Part shown: in pieces, positions 28,035 through 36,049 of the stretch
Position numbering within the stretch: the first letter of the stretch is position 1
How the letters are laid out: each line of letters starts with the position of its first letter
Origin: W425 sp964503235
Lineage (GTDB): Bacteria; Chloroflexota; Dehalococcoidia; Dehalococcoidales; RBG-16-60-22
Reading direction: 5' to 3'
NCBI GenBank assembly: GCA_964503235.1
Contig: CAZCZJ010000008.1
Coordinates: 1-41,635, forward strand
DNA: 41,635 bases
Notes under the pieces: model-generated
Told to the model about the DNA's origin: nothing
Database searches by the model: none
The model's input: only the letters and a program-made list of their open reading frames with translations
Program-made: the position numbers and the translations under genes

Positions 28035-28044
28035 TCTTTACCCC

Positions 28045-29631
28045 CTAACTTACTTTGTAGACCTTGATATCATTCGTCTCCGGGTCGATGAGATGGATGG
28101 CACATGCTAAACACGGGTCGAAAGACCGGATGATACGTACTACGTTAATAGGATTATCTACATCAGGCACCGGACAGCCGATAAGCGACTGCTCGTAAGG
28201 GCCACGCATCTGTTTTTCATCCCTGGGTGAGGCATTCCAGGTGCTGGGGACAACCAGCTGGTAGTTCTTGATGCGGTAGCCCTCGATGTCCACCCAGTGC
28301 CCCAGGGCGCCGCGCGGGGCGTCCCAGGCTCCCATACCCCTTGCCGAGCGGGGTACCAGCTTATCCTTCATGCCGATGATAGGACCGGCCGTAGCCAGCT
28401 CGATAAGACGGTCAATCCAGGCCAGTCCCGCCTCGCCGACCAGTTTGGACTCCACGGCGCGGCAGAAGTGGCGGGCGACCGCCCCGGCTTTAGCACCGGC
28501 GTTGATGAGGTCCATCAGTTCCGGATAGCGGTTAACCAGCCCGCGCGCCAGCGGTCCTACCTCCATAGGCTCTTGGTTATAGCGGGGGGCTTTTATAAAG
28601 GAGTAGGCCCCGTCCTTCCTGACGTCGAACTCGGTTATCCCTTCGCTGGGATGCAGCGCGCTGACACCGGCGGGATAGTCGTACCAGGAGTGCTCGACAG
28701 CTTCGGTTATCTCGCCGAAGTCCAGTACCTGCACCGGGTTCAGTTCGCCACCGATGATAGCCCCGCCGCCGACGAGGGGATTGCTCCCTCCGAGGACGTA
28801 ATCATTGGGGCTGGTCGGGGCGTCCTGCGGGAACATCGGGTAGCACAGGTAGTTGCCCTGGGTGGCTCCCAGTCCGGCCGCTGCCAGCGGGAGTAAGGGA
28901 CCGGTGCCGACGGCGATGACATCGGGTAAATAGACTTCGTTGACGAACTTTACCTGCTCTTCCCAGAGCTCGCGGAACTCGATAAGCTCCTCCCGCGACG
29001 GGGTGGCCGTGCAGCCGCCGGCGATAATGGCGTTGGGGTGGGGTTGTATGCCGCAGATGATGCTCAACAACTTCTGCGACTTGGCTTTCATCTCTATGGA
29101 CTTGATGTAATGCGATACCAGCGTGGTTACTATTTCCGGGTCGTTAACAGAGAACTCGTCCGGTTCGTAGCGCGGCGTGAATGGCGAGGTATCACTTTTT
29201 TGAACCAGAGCTACTATTTTATCCTTGAGCGCTAGCAGACCGGCGTCATTACCGCTGTAACCGGCTACTGCCATAATGTCCAGGTAGTCCAGGGCGGAAA
29301 GTACGTAAAAATGAATGAAGTGGTCGTGCATGTAAAGACCGGCGCAGAACAGGTTGCGCATGATTCGGCCTGCCTCTGGTATTTCTGTGCCGAAAGCATG
29401 GTCAAGCGCTTGCGCCGATGCGATGGCGTGGACGCCCTCACAGACCCCGCAGACCCGGCTGGTAATATACGGCGCATCCCGGGGATCGCGGTCTTTCAGG
29501 AGCACTTCCCAGCCGCGCGCCATCGTACCAGCCGACCAGGCATCTTTAACAACACCGTTCTCAACTTCCACTTCAATCTTAAGGTGGCCTTCAATACGTG
29601 TCATGGGATCAATAACAATACGTTGTGCCAT
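28045..29631 (-). CDS. [NiFe] hydrogenase large subunit, group 1 uptake type
   Basis: A 528-residue catalytic subunit that splits H2. The N-terminal nickel motif RVCGVCEGVHA supplies Cys61 and Cys64. The C-terminal DPCLACAIH supplies Cys507 and Cys510, followed by His513 and a 15-residue tail that the operon's maturation protease should remove. DPMTRIEGHL and GARYNQEPMEVGPLAR-like segments are typical. The length fits group 1 membrane-bound enzymes. It starts three bases after the small-subunit stop, with GGAGAG in the preceding gene's end. Confidence 0.95.
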   Translation of the reverse strand: MAQRIVIDPMTRIEGHLKIEVEVENGVVKDAWSAGTMARGWEVLLKDRDPRDAPYITSRVCGVCEGVHAIASAQALDHAFGTEIPEAGRIMRNLFCAGLYMHDHFIHFYVLSALDYLDIMAVAGYSGNDAGLLALKDKIVALVQKSDTSPFTPRYEPDEFSVNDPEIVTTLVSHYIKSIEMKAKSQKLLSIICGIQPHPNAIIAGGCTATPSREELIEFRELWEEQVKFVNEVYLPDVIAVGTGPLLPLAAAGLGATQGNYLCYPMFPQDAPTSPNDYVLGGSNPLVGGGAIIGGELNPVQVLDFGEITEAVEHSWYDYPAGVSALHPSEGITEFDVRKDGAYSFIKAPRYNQEPMEVGPLARGLVNRYPELMDLINAGAKAGAVARHFCRAVESKLVGEAGLAWIDRLIELATAGPIIGMKDKLVPRSARGMGAWDAPRGALGHWVDIEGYRIKNYQLVVPSTWNASPRDEKQMRGPYEQSLIGCPVPDVDNPINVVRIIRSFDPCLACAIHLIDPETNDIKVYKVS

Positions 29632-29634
29632 ATT

Positions 29635-30747
29635 TTAACTCTCCTTCCCCTCTTTATTAGCTTTCGTTTCACCGTTACCCTTCCAGCGCCCTGTTGCTTT
29701 ACTGACAGCCATATCCAAACCGATACCGGCAGCTACCGCACCCCCGATGGTCCACATCACTTTATCGATATCGACCCGACCAATGCCGGGCAGTTCTACA
29801 TCAAACTGCCGCTCGTACATCGGGCTGACCGACTCGTAAAACTCCGGTTCGGAACAGGCGACACAGGGATGGTTCGCCTGGATGCAGTAGTTGGTACGGT
29901 TATTCCAGAGCCTTTTCCAGCAGTCCTGGTTAGCCCAGGGTCCCTTGCAACCCTTGAGGTATAAGCACCAGCCTTGCTGTTCCGGGTCACCCCAGTCCGT
30001 CACGAAACGTCCCGCATCAAAATGACCTCGCCGCTCGCAATTCTCGTGCTGGTTCTCCCCATAGAAAGCTACCGGACGTTGAAATTCGTCAAGCTCGGGT
30101 ACGGTTCCGAAGGTAAGGTAGTGGATGATTACAGCTACCAGGCGCTCGCAGTGCAGGGGACAGGTGGGCAGGTTAATCACCGGCTTATTTCCGACATCGT
30201 CGTAGTAATGATGTTTCTGCGTGCCGCGGTAGAGGTAACCTACGGCATCGGTTGGTCCGGAGCGGGGAATGCCACCGTAGGTAGCACAGGAACCCACACA
30301 GACGATAACAGAGGCGTTTTGGGCACATTCGCGCACGATATCCTTGAAGGGCTTCCCACCGATGGTACAGTAGAGTCCATCTTCGGCCAAAGGTATTGCA
30401 CCCTCAATAACCAGGATGTAGCCACCCTCTTCCACAGTTTTAGCCAAGGCATTCTCCGCCTGATAGCCCGAGGCAGCCATAGCCGTCTCGTTGTAGCGTA
30501 GAGAGATAGTATCGAGAAGAATGGAAACAGCGTCCGGTTCCAGGCTGTTAAGGAATGACTCGACACAGCCAGCGCAGTCCTGACCTTCGAGCCAGACCAC
30601 GGCAGGCTTACCTGCATATTCTTCCAGGGCTTTGACTACCTTGGGGGTTAGAGCCTGACTCAACCCGAGAAGTACCAGTGCGGCACCGGCGGCTTTGATG
30701 AAGTCACGCCGCGTTAATTCCGGCTTTCTTAACTCAAATATATCCAT
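29635..30747 (-). CDS. [NiFe] hydrogenase small subunit with Tat signal
   Basis: A 370-residue iron-sulfur subunit carrying electrons from the active site. The N-terminus has a twin-arginine signal (LTRRDFIKAAG, Arg13-Arg14), so the dimer is exported folded. Proximal-cluster ligands Cys58 and Cys61 (EGQDCAGC), VGSCATYGG and PTCPLHCERL are present. The medial/distal cluster Cys residues lie in KGCKGPWANQDCW and YCIQANHPCVAC. A C-terminal hydrophobic helix (WTIGGAVAAGIGLDMA) suits membrane anchoring beside the cytochrome b. First structural gene of the operon, 41 bases after a small HTH gene. Confidence 0.95.
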   Translation of the reverse strand: MDIFELRKPELTRRDFIKAAGAALVLLGLSQALTPKVVKALEEYAGKPAVVWLEGQDCAGCVESFLNSLEPDAVSILLDTISLRYNETAMAASGYQAENALAKTVEEGGYILVIEGAIPLAEDGLYCTIGGKPFKDIVRECAQNASVIVCVGSCATYGGIPRSGPTDAVGYLYRGTQKHHYYDDVGNKPVINLPTCPLHCERLVAVIIHYLTFGTVPELDEFQRPVAFYGENQHENCERRGHFDAGRFVTDWGDPEQQGWCLYLKGCKGPWANQDCWKRLWNNRTNYCIQANHPCVACSEPEFYESVSPMYERQFDVELPGIGRVDIDKVMWTIGGAVAAGIGLDMAVSKATGRWKGNGETKANKEGKES

Positions 30748-30788
30748 ACTTTCTCCTTTCCTGACTTAAGATGACCAATACAGATTTC

Positions 30789-31067
30789 TTATTCGGTGTT
30801 ACTCCCGCTCAGTTTCAGGGCATTTGCTAACAGCGCGATGCCTTCTTTGGTGCAGAACTGCTTTTTAACTGAATCCACGAAAACACCCGCCGAATCAACT
30901 TCCATGATTTCAAGATGTGCTCTAACGGTTCTTACATCCATTCCCAATCGGTAAGCCAATTGCGAAACATCAACACAGCCAGACCCGGTACTGTTGACGG
31001 TTTCTATCAATTTGTCCCTTATTCTCTTGTGCCTGGTCAGATAATCTCGCTGACGATTGCTACTCAT
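30789..31067 (-). CDS. small winged-helix-like DNA-binding protein, first gene of the hydrogenase operon
   Basis: Ninety-two residues starting MSSNRQRDYLTRHKRIRDKL. A helix-turn-helix-like stretch follows (VDVSQLAYRLGMDVRTVRAHLEIME, given in parts: recognition helix DVRTVRAHLEIM), and then a short C-terminal region with one Cys. It resembles ArsR/DeoR-type HTH folds, but I cannot name the family. ATG 31067 is preferred to TTG 31073. It is transcribed ahead of the hydrogenase genes from the promoter at 31136-31164, so autoregulation and control of H2 uptake are plausible. Confidence 0.6.
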   Translation of the reverse strand: MSSNRQRDYLTRHKRIRDKLIETVNSTGSGCVDVSQLAYRLGMDVRTVRAHLEIMEVDSAGVFVDSVKKQFCTKEGIALLANALKLSGSNTE

Positions 31068-31092
31068 GCTCAAAAATCTTATTATGGACTTA

Positions 31093-31103
31093 TATTGTCA
31101 ATA
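31093..31103. promoter_or_regulatory. palindrome in the hydrogenase leader, candidate operator
   Basis: The perfect 11-base palindrome TATTGTCAATA lies about 25 bases inside the transcribed region expected from the promoter at 31136-31164 and 26 bases before the HTH gene. Its position suits a repressor site; binding is not shown. Confidence 0.35.
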
Positions 31104-31135
31104 ACTACATATTATTGTTAAATATTACTACAATT

Positions 31136-31164
31136 ATTATAAAAAAAACTCTTTAATATTTCAA
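31136..31164 (-). promoter_or_regulatory. sigma70-type promoter of the hydrogenase operon
   Basis: On the minus strand TTGAAA (31164-31159), exactly 17 bases, then perfect TATAAT (31141-31136). The best promoter match in the window. The first ATG follows about 70 bases downstream. Confidence 0.7.
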
Positions 31165-31191
31165 CCCTTTATTTCTGTCCAGGTTAAATCA

Positions 31192-31250
31192 CCGATGCTG
31201 GGGGGCTAAGCCGAAGAGATCATTAGTCTATCTTCAACAACCAGCATCGG
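31192..31250. repeat. inverted repeat with 10-base arms upstream of the hydrogenase promoter
   Basis: CCGATGCTGG (31192-31201) and CCAGCATCGG (31241-31250) are perfect complements around a 39-base loop. A second possible pairing (GGGGCT near 31203 with AGCCCC near 31252) competes with it, so the RNA could switch between folds. Not followed by a T-run, so not an ordinary terminator. Confidence 0.6.
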
Positions 31251-31290
31251 CAGCCCCGGCTAAACAGAACCGGCTACATTCGTTGTTGAT

Positions 31291-31320
31291 AAAAAAAGCA
31301 CCCCCTCACCCAGGAGTGCT
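31291..31320 (-). terminator. rho-independent terminator
   Basis: On the minus strand, stem AGCACTCC pairs with GGGGGTGCT (one G-U) around a seven-base loop and runs into seven T. It would end transcripts coming from the methyltransferase gene and insulate the hydrogenase promoter. The stem is also followed by TTTATT on the plus strand, so it may be bidirectional. Confidence 0.65.
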
Positions 31321-31681
31321 TTATTCCGAAATTCGCTAATTCCGTTTTTCTCACTATACACTATCGATTTAACCTTTAGCTGTCAACCACTTCTATAAAC
31401 AGGAACTCACCTGTGTATTATTTCTTTCCTTTCGCTTCTAGGTAGAAATCCCTGTTAATTCATGCTAATTCTAAATCCTCTAAAAATAACAGTAAACGGG
31501 GGATTCGCCCTATTCTCTTGGAGAAAAAACCTTGAAAGAATTGAAAATTATACTAAGGTATCTTATATATTGAAGCTAACTGCATATGCCCATCTTTACT
31601 CTGAGAGACTTGAAATAAGTCAATATTTAATTACCTTAATTAAAGTAGCTTCCGTACCCATTTGTATTAACATGGTTCCGG

Positions 31682-32254
31682 TCATATTCTGGCAATAATC
31701 AGGTAATGGTAAGGGCCAGAGTTCTTAACTATTTTCACCTTAAAGCCGCCAGTCTCGATAAGCTTGGTTGCCTTTTCCTCGGTGAACCTGATTTGAACAG
31801 GAGGCCCAAATTCCATAGGCTCTTTCTTCCAGTCCAGATTGACTAGTTTCCCACCAGGCTTAAGCATTTTCGTGGCTTTTGTCAGGACCTTGATTGGATT
31901 ATCGAAATCATGCAGGACAATACCAAAGAAGACAAAGTCGGCACAAGCCTTACAAAATACCGTGTCTTCCGCTTTGCCAACTCTCAGTCGCAGATTCGTT
32001 ATACTCTCATCAGCAGCTTTTTTCCGCAGGTGCTCTATAACGAGTGGGTTTATGTCCAAGCCGTAAACTTTCCCCTTCTCTCCAACCAGCCTTACTGCCG
32101 GTAGGGTAAAGAAACCTTCTCCGCAACCCACGTCAATAAATGTTGCGCCGGGCTTCAAACCTATCTCCATCAGGACAACATACGGGTCCTGCCATTTCCG
32201 CCGGATCTCTTCGTCGTAGACACCTGCTCTTCGTAGACTTTTTCGTTCATTCAT
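31682..32254 (-). CDS. class I SAM-dependent methyltransferase
   Basis: A 190-residue cytoplasmic methyltransferase. SAM-binding motif I is FIDVGCGEGFFTLP (~38-51), the acidic end of strand 2 is VYGLDINP (~62-69), motif II region is ADFVFFGIVLHDF, and motif III is LKPGGKLVNLDW. It resembles UbiE- and arsenite-methyltransferase-like proteins but lacks the Cys pairs of ArsM, so arsenic is unlikely. It is followed ~360 bases later by a terminator and preceded by the histidine kinase gene on the same strand (38-base gap), so they may be cotranscribed. Substrate unknown. Confidence 0.85.
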   Translation of the reverse strand: MNERKSLRRAGVYDEEIRRKWQDPYVVLMEIGLKPGATFIDVGCGEGFFTLPAVRLVGEKGKVYGLDINPLVIEHLRKKAADESITNLRLRVGKAEDTVFCKACADFVFFGIVLHDFDNPIKVLTKATKMLKPGGKLVNLDWKKEPMEFGPPVQIRFTEEKATKLIETGGFKVKIVKNSGPYHYLIIARI

Positions 32255-32292
32255 AATAAGCAGCCTCTTTATTTCAGCGCGGTTTTATTATT

Positions 32293-33822
32293 CTATCTTC
32301 TCTCCCCTCCCTTAAGACCTCTTAATGAGCTTTGGTCCTGTGTACTCTTTCTGTAAGGCAGAGTGAAGAAGAATGTTGAACCCTTGCCTTTTTTTGACTC
32401 CACCCATATTTCTCCACCATGAGCTTCCACCAGTCTTTTACAGACCATCAGTCCCAGCCCAGCCCCCCTGGCTCGGTCGAGGTTATCCTCCAACCGCTGG
32501 AATGGACTAAAAAGCTTGGCTTGTTCGCCGGGCGTCAATCCCTTTCCCTGATCATTGACGCCTATGACTAGGCACTCCGGCTCCGCCTTGGCTGAAACCT
32601 TTATTTGACTTCCCGGTGGAGAATACTTAGAAGCGTTTTCCAGCAGGTTATAGAGGATGCGTTCGATTCTAAGCGGGTCCGCGTGTATTAGTGGGAGCTT
32701 ATCGGGAATAGCCGTGGAGAATTTTTGTAAAGGTGCCTGTCTTTTTATCTTATTGAGTGTCTCTATGACTAATATCTCGGCATCGATTTGTTCTGCATAA
32801 AGGGCTAGTTGTTGAGCCTGGAACCGCGATAGCTCCAGCAGGTTTTCGACCAGGTGAGAGAGGGACTCAGTTTCCAGGACGGCATCCCGGAGAAGTTGCT
32901 GCGCCTCGCCTGAGGGCAGGCGCTCCCATTCGGTGAGGACGGTACTTAAACAGCCGCTGATTACCGTTAATGGTGTCCTTAGCTCGTGAGAGACGAGACC
33001 GATGAACTCGTCTTTAAGCTCGTCCAACTTTTTGTGTTCGGTGATGTCCACTATTTCGGAGCGGCTGACAACCACCCGTCCTTTCTCGTCACGTATTGGC
33101 CGCACGGACAGGTTAATCCACACGTTACTGCCGTCGGCTCTTTTCATCTCCATCTCTTCACTCTGGATGTCCTCGCCAGCCAGAAATCTCTGAAACACCC
33201 GCTCTGCTTTAGCTCTGCCGTTAGGTGTATCGGCATACAAGTTGAATACCGGCATACCAATCATTTCATCCAAGCTATAGCCAAGTAATTCGACAGCCCT
33301 GAGGTTAGCTCGCTCAATACGGCCATCTGTCCCAACCGAGAAGTAAGCGTTGGGGGCCTCTTCGTACAGGTCCCGATACTGCTCCTCGCTGTCTCTAAGT
33401 TGCTTCTCCGTCTCCTTACGCTCGGTGATGTCACGGAATACCTCAAGCTTGGAAACACTGCCATCTGGATTTGTCAAGGGTGTGTCGAGGAGGTCGTAGG
33501 TTTTACCTGTCTTTTCCGAATGCCATTCCCAGCGAACACTTTTACCTTCGCCAAACACATCCGCATTATTACACCACGGGCACACCTCTTCCCTGTCGTT
33601 CAAATACTGGTAGCACTTGCGTCCATTGACAACCCCAAATTGAGCTTCAAGCGCCGGATTGACATACTCAAAGTCGTACTGTTGATTTATGATGTAGATA
33701 CCGTCACCCATTGAATTCAGTATATTTAACAGCAGGTCTCTCTCTATCGCGGTAGTTGCTCCTTTTGCTGCTGAATCTAGTGCTGGTTGTCTCGGCTTTT
33801 TACTTCTCTTTAAACTAGTCAT
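32293..33822 (-). CDS. PAS-domain sensor histidine kinase
   Basis: A 509-residue kinase without obvious membrane helices, hence a cytosolic sensor. Two PAS domains (~30-135 and ~145-262) precede HisKA with the phosphorylated His279 (LVSHELRTPL) and an HATPase domain with NASKYSPPGS, NDQGKGL and GAGLGLMVCKR. The first PAS carries Cys residues in RKCYQYL and EVCPWC, a layout seen in some PAS domains and possibly redox- or metal-sensitive (inference). The ATG at 33822 is chosen: AAGGAGG is six bases before it but abuts the alternative ATG at 33828. Divergent from its probable partner regulator. Confidence 0.9.
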   Translation of the reverse strand: MTSLKRSKKPRQPALDSAAKGATTAIERDLLLNILNSMGDGIYIINQQYDFEYVNPALEAQFGVVNGRKCYQYLNDREEVCPWCNNADVFGEGKSVRWEWHSEKTGKTYDLLDTPLTNPDGSVSKLEVFRDITERKETEKQLRDSEEQYRDLYEEAPNAYFSVGTDGRIERANLRAVELLGYSLDEMIGMPVFNLYADTPNGRAKAERVFQRFLAGEDIQSEEMEMKRADGSNVWINLSVRPIRDEKGRVVVSRSEIVDITEHKKLDELKDEFIGLVSHELRTPLTVISGCLSTVLTEWERLPSGEAQQLLRDAVLETESLSHLVENLLELSRFQAQQLALYAEQIDAEILVIETLNKIKRQAPLQKFSTAIPDKLPLIHADPLRIERILYNLLENASKYSPPGSQIKVSAKAEPECLVIGVNDQGKGLTPGEQAKLFSPFQRLEDNLDRARGAGLGLMVCKRLVEAHGGEIWVESKKGKGSTFFFTLPYRKSTQDQSSLRGLKGGERR

Positions 33823-33977
33823 CGGCATCCTCCTTGCACCAGTCTAGTGATCGGGCTAACTGGTCATATTTTAGTTGTGCTTTGCACACCAGTCAATAAA
33901 CTACAGACGGTATGCTTTGACATCAATAACCTTTACGTATATGATTTGGGTTGAAAAGGCATGTGCAGGGTAAGACC

Positions 33978-34676
33978 GTGAAAAAGTTCCGTGTACTTGT
34001 AGTTGATGACGAGCAGCGCATTCTCAATTTCCTCAGTTCCAAGCTCAGAGCTTCAGGTTACGAGGTTCTTACTGCCGGCAATGGAGCAGAGGCTCTGGAG
34101 CAGGTGCAGGCGCAGGAGCCTGACCTGGTGGTGCTTGATGTAATGATGCCTAAAATGGATGGCTTTGAATCATTAAAAGAGCTGCGCGCTTTTTCGCCGG
34201 TGCCTGTTATCATCCTCAGTGCTAAAGGCACCAATGTGGACAAGGTAAAAGGCCTTGACCTTGGCGCCGACGATTATCTGGCCAAGCCATTTAGCCCCGA
34301 TGAGTTGGTGGCACGCATTGAGGCGGTCAGGCGGCGCCTGTCGCCCGATGAAAAACGGAAAGCCTATGAAAAACTTTCTCTGGGTGACCTGACTATTGAT
34401 TTCAAAAAACGCCTTGTCATCGCACGAGGTGAGGAGGTTCGCCTGACACGTATTGAGTGGCTTCTGCTCAGCGAGCTCGCCCAGAATGCCGGGAGCCTTA
34501 TGCTTTACGGTGACCTTCTCGCACGAGTCTGGGGACCGGAATATCGCGACGACGTGCAGATACTACGCACATGGATCAGCCGGTTAAGAGACAAGGTTGA
34601 AAGCGACCCTAACAATCCCGCACTCATTCGCACTATACCCAAAACGGGCTACATGATAGACCAGCCATCTGCCTAA
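33978..34676 (+). CDS. response regulator, OmpR/KdpE-like
   Basis: A 232-residue two-domain regulator. The receiver has the acidic pair VDDE (9-12), phosphorylated Asp54 (VVLDVMMPKMDG), and Lys in YLAKPFSPDE. The C-terminal winged helix of the OmpR type shows RLTRIEWLLLSELAQNAG, VWGPEYRDDVQILRTWISRL and IRTIPKTGYMI. GTG 33978 is preferred to the TTG at 33951 because the protein then begins MKKFRVLVVDDE and AGGG precedes it. It is transcribed away from the PAS kinase across a 155-base gap. The twin promoter element at 34711 follows directly, a possible target. Confidence 0.92.
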   Translation: MKKFRVLVVDDEQRILNFLSSKLRASGYEVLTAGNGAEALEQVQAQEPDLVVLDVMMPKMDGFESLKELRAFSPVPVIILSAKGTNVDKVKGLDLGADDYLAKPFSPDELVARIEAVRRRLSPDEKRKAYEKLSLGDLTIDFKKRLVIARGEEVRLTRIEWLLLSELAQNAGSLMLYGDLLARVWGPEYRDDVQILRTWISRLRDKVESDPNNPALIRTIPKTGYMIDQPSA

Positions 34677-34710
34677 ACGGTTTTCCCGCTAAACCTCAGG
34701 GTATCTCCTC

Positions 34711-34788
34711 AAATGTCATAGTTTTGTAACTTTTTCCGCTCCCATTTTATAACTTTTCCATCGTTTGCCGTCTAAAATATCAGGGTGA
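34711..34788 (+). promoter_or_regulatory. conserved 78-bp promoter/operator element, copy A
   Basis: Starts AAATGTCATAGTTTTGTAA and ends in a TAAAAT -10-like box (34773-34778) and TCAGGGTGA. An ungapped copy stands on the other strand at 41353-41430; about 62 of 78 positions agree by hand count, including the first 19 in a row. In both, a gene starts 21-22 bases after the element. This is the promoter region of the 34810-39192 cluster. The conserved upstream half is the likely regulator site. Confidence 0.75.
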
Positions 34789-34809
34789 ACATATCACGGG
34801 AGTGCATCC

Positions 34810-35037
34810 ATGGCGTTGCTGGCCGTTAAAGAAGAGCGAGCATCCAATATTCAGAAACCAGAACATGGTATATGGTCGGGAGAGGCGATGGTGTTTTGTC
34901 CTCTATGTAAAGCGCTCCAGACAATCTGGATTGATAACGGTACGCTGATGCCAACCCGCATGTTCATTCAGGCAGGAAACCAGATCTACCACGATTGTGG
35001 CTCAAGACAGCCGTGCCGCCTGTACTCTGGCTGGTGA
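34810..35037 (+). CDS. small Cys-containing protein, possible zinc ribbon
   Basis: Seventy-five residues, start supported by GGGAG seven bases before the ATG. Four Cys in two groups, FCPLC (30-33) and HDCGSRQPC near residues 62-69, with His, could bind zinc or a metal cofactor. It is the first gene behind promoter element A. I do not recognise the family. The following genes (DJ-1, UspA, CMD, KorAB, metallothionein) point to stress or redox conditions. Confidence 0.65.
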   Translation: MALLAVKEERASNIQKPEHGIWSGEAMVFCPLCKALQTIWIDNGTLMPTRMFIQAGNQIYHDCGSRQPCRLYSGW

Positions 35038-35082
35038 CGGATTTTATATCCGAGAGATTAATACTGGAAGGAGAAAAAGGCA

Positions 35083-35130
35083 GTGAATAACATAGCAGCC
35101 GTAATCCTGGCTGGAGGCAGGGGCAAGTAG
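35083..35130 (+). pseudogene. 5' stub of a MobA/NTP-transferase-like gene
   Basis: GTG start with GGAAGGAG upstream, then 15 codons reading NNIAAVILAGGRGK and TAG. AAVILAGGRG is the start of MobA and other nucleotidyltransferases, whose nucleotide-binding loop is LAGGxGxR. The rest of the gene is gone, and the next gene's own SD begins straight after the stop. A deletion remnant is likely; a leader peptide is the alternative. Confidence 0.6.
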
Positions 35131-35143
35131 AAGGGAGACTTAG

Positions 35144-35662
35144 ATGCTTGTAGGAAAGCGTATTGCCATTCTCGCTGAAGATGATTTTGAGGATTCTGAG
35201 CTCATGGAACCTTTACGGGCAATGAAGGATGGCGGCGCCAGAGTGGTGATTGTGGGCAGTGGCTCAAAACAGAGTTATACCGGTAAGCGTGGCTCCGCCA
35301 CAATAACAGTTGATACCACCGCCGATAAGGTAAAGCCCGCGGACTTTGACGCCATTATTATCCCCGGTGGCTATGCTCCGGACAAAATGCGTCTGTACCA
35401 GCCTATGATTGACCTGGTGAGGAAGGCACATGACGAGGGCAAGGTGATAGCCGCCATTTGCCATGGGCCTCAACTCCTGATTTCAGCCGATATCGTCAAA
35501 GGGCGTCGTGTAACTTCCTGGCCTTCGATAGCAGTAGACCTGAAAAATGCCGGGGCTATCTGGGTTAATGAACCGGTAGTTAAATACGGCAATATCATCA
35601 CCTCGCGTAAACCGGCCGACCTGCCAAAATTCAATAAAGCAATAATCGAGGCTTTAATCTGA
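35144..35662 (+). CDS. DJ-1/PfpI family protein
   Basis: A 172-residue class I glutamine-amidotransferase-like protein. The nucleophile elbow AAICHGPQ places Cys106 and His107, and acidic residues near the N-terminus (AEDDFEDSE) include the expected Glu. PfpI-type relatives are annotated as intracellular proteases, deglycases or stress chaperones; biochemical roles are disputed. ATG start behind AAGGGAG. It belongs to the stress-like cluster after promoter element A and precedes a short UspA gene by 24 bases. Confidence 0.9.
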   Translation: MLVGKRIAILAEDDFEDSELMEPLRAMKDGGARVVIVGSGSKQSYTGKRGSATITVDTTADKVKPADFDAIIIPGGYAPDKMRLYQPMIDLVRKAHDEGKVIAAICHGPQLLISADIVKGRRVTSWPSIAVDLKNAGAIWVNEPVVKYGNIITSRKPADLPKFNKAIIEALI

Positions 35663-35686
35663 ATTAGAGAATAAAAGGAGGGCAAG

Positions 35687-35992
35687 ATGTACGAGAAAAT
35701 CCTGGTACCATTAGATGGCTCGGAACTGGCGGAGTGTGTGCTTCCTCATGTGGAATCTATCGCTGGGGGGTGCGGCGTGGTAAGCGTCGTACTTATGCGC
35801 GCATACGAAACTTACGTACCGAGTGCTAATTATGCTTATATAAACGAATCGTTAAGCAAGGAGATAGAAGAGGGTTATGAGATAGTGGCCGAAAAGGCAA
35901 GCATCGGCGACCTTTCCACCCTCGAAGATGAGACCGCTATCGATGAAGTAATCAGAAGTTATCAGGAGAGCGAACAGGTTGAAGCGGGGTAA
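35687..35992 (+). CDS. short UspA-like universal stress protein
   Basis: One hundred and one residues where UspA proteins usually have 140-150. The first ~40 residues are typical (MYEKILVPLDGSELAECVL). The remainder departs from the family and lacks the nucleotide-binding GxxG-x9-GS/T motif that should lie near the C-terminus. It has a good SD (AAAGGAGGG). It is either a truncated, decaying gene or a specialised short form; ATP binding is unlikely. It lies between DJ-1 and CMD genes in one transcription direction. Confidence 0.75.
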   Translation: MYEKILVPLDGSELAECVLPHVESIAGGCGVVSVVLMRAYETYVPSANYAYINESLSKEIEEGYEIVAEKASIGDLSTLEDETAIDEVIRSYQESEQVEAG

Positions 35993-36049
35993 TGCTTATG
36001 CAGATAGTAGTCTTTTAAAGTCAATTATATAGACGAAAGGAGATACGCG

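Noticed and set aside
29311..29964. 217-codon plus-strand frame
   Set aside because: Antisense to the hydrogenase large and small subunit genes; it crosses their boundary without any signal.
31682..32254. Arsenite methyltransferase (ArsM)
   Set aside because: The SAM fold fits, but the conserved arsenic-binding Cys residues are absent.
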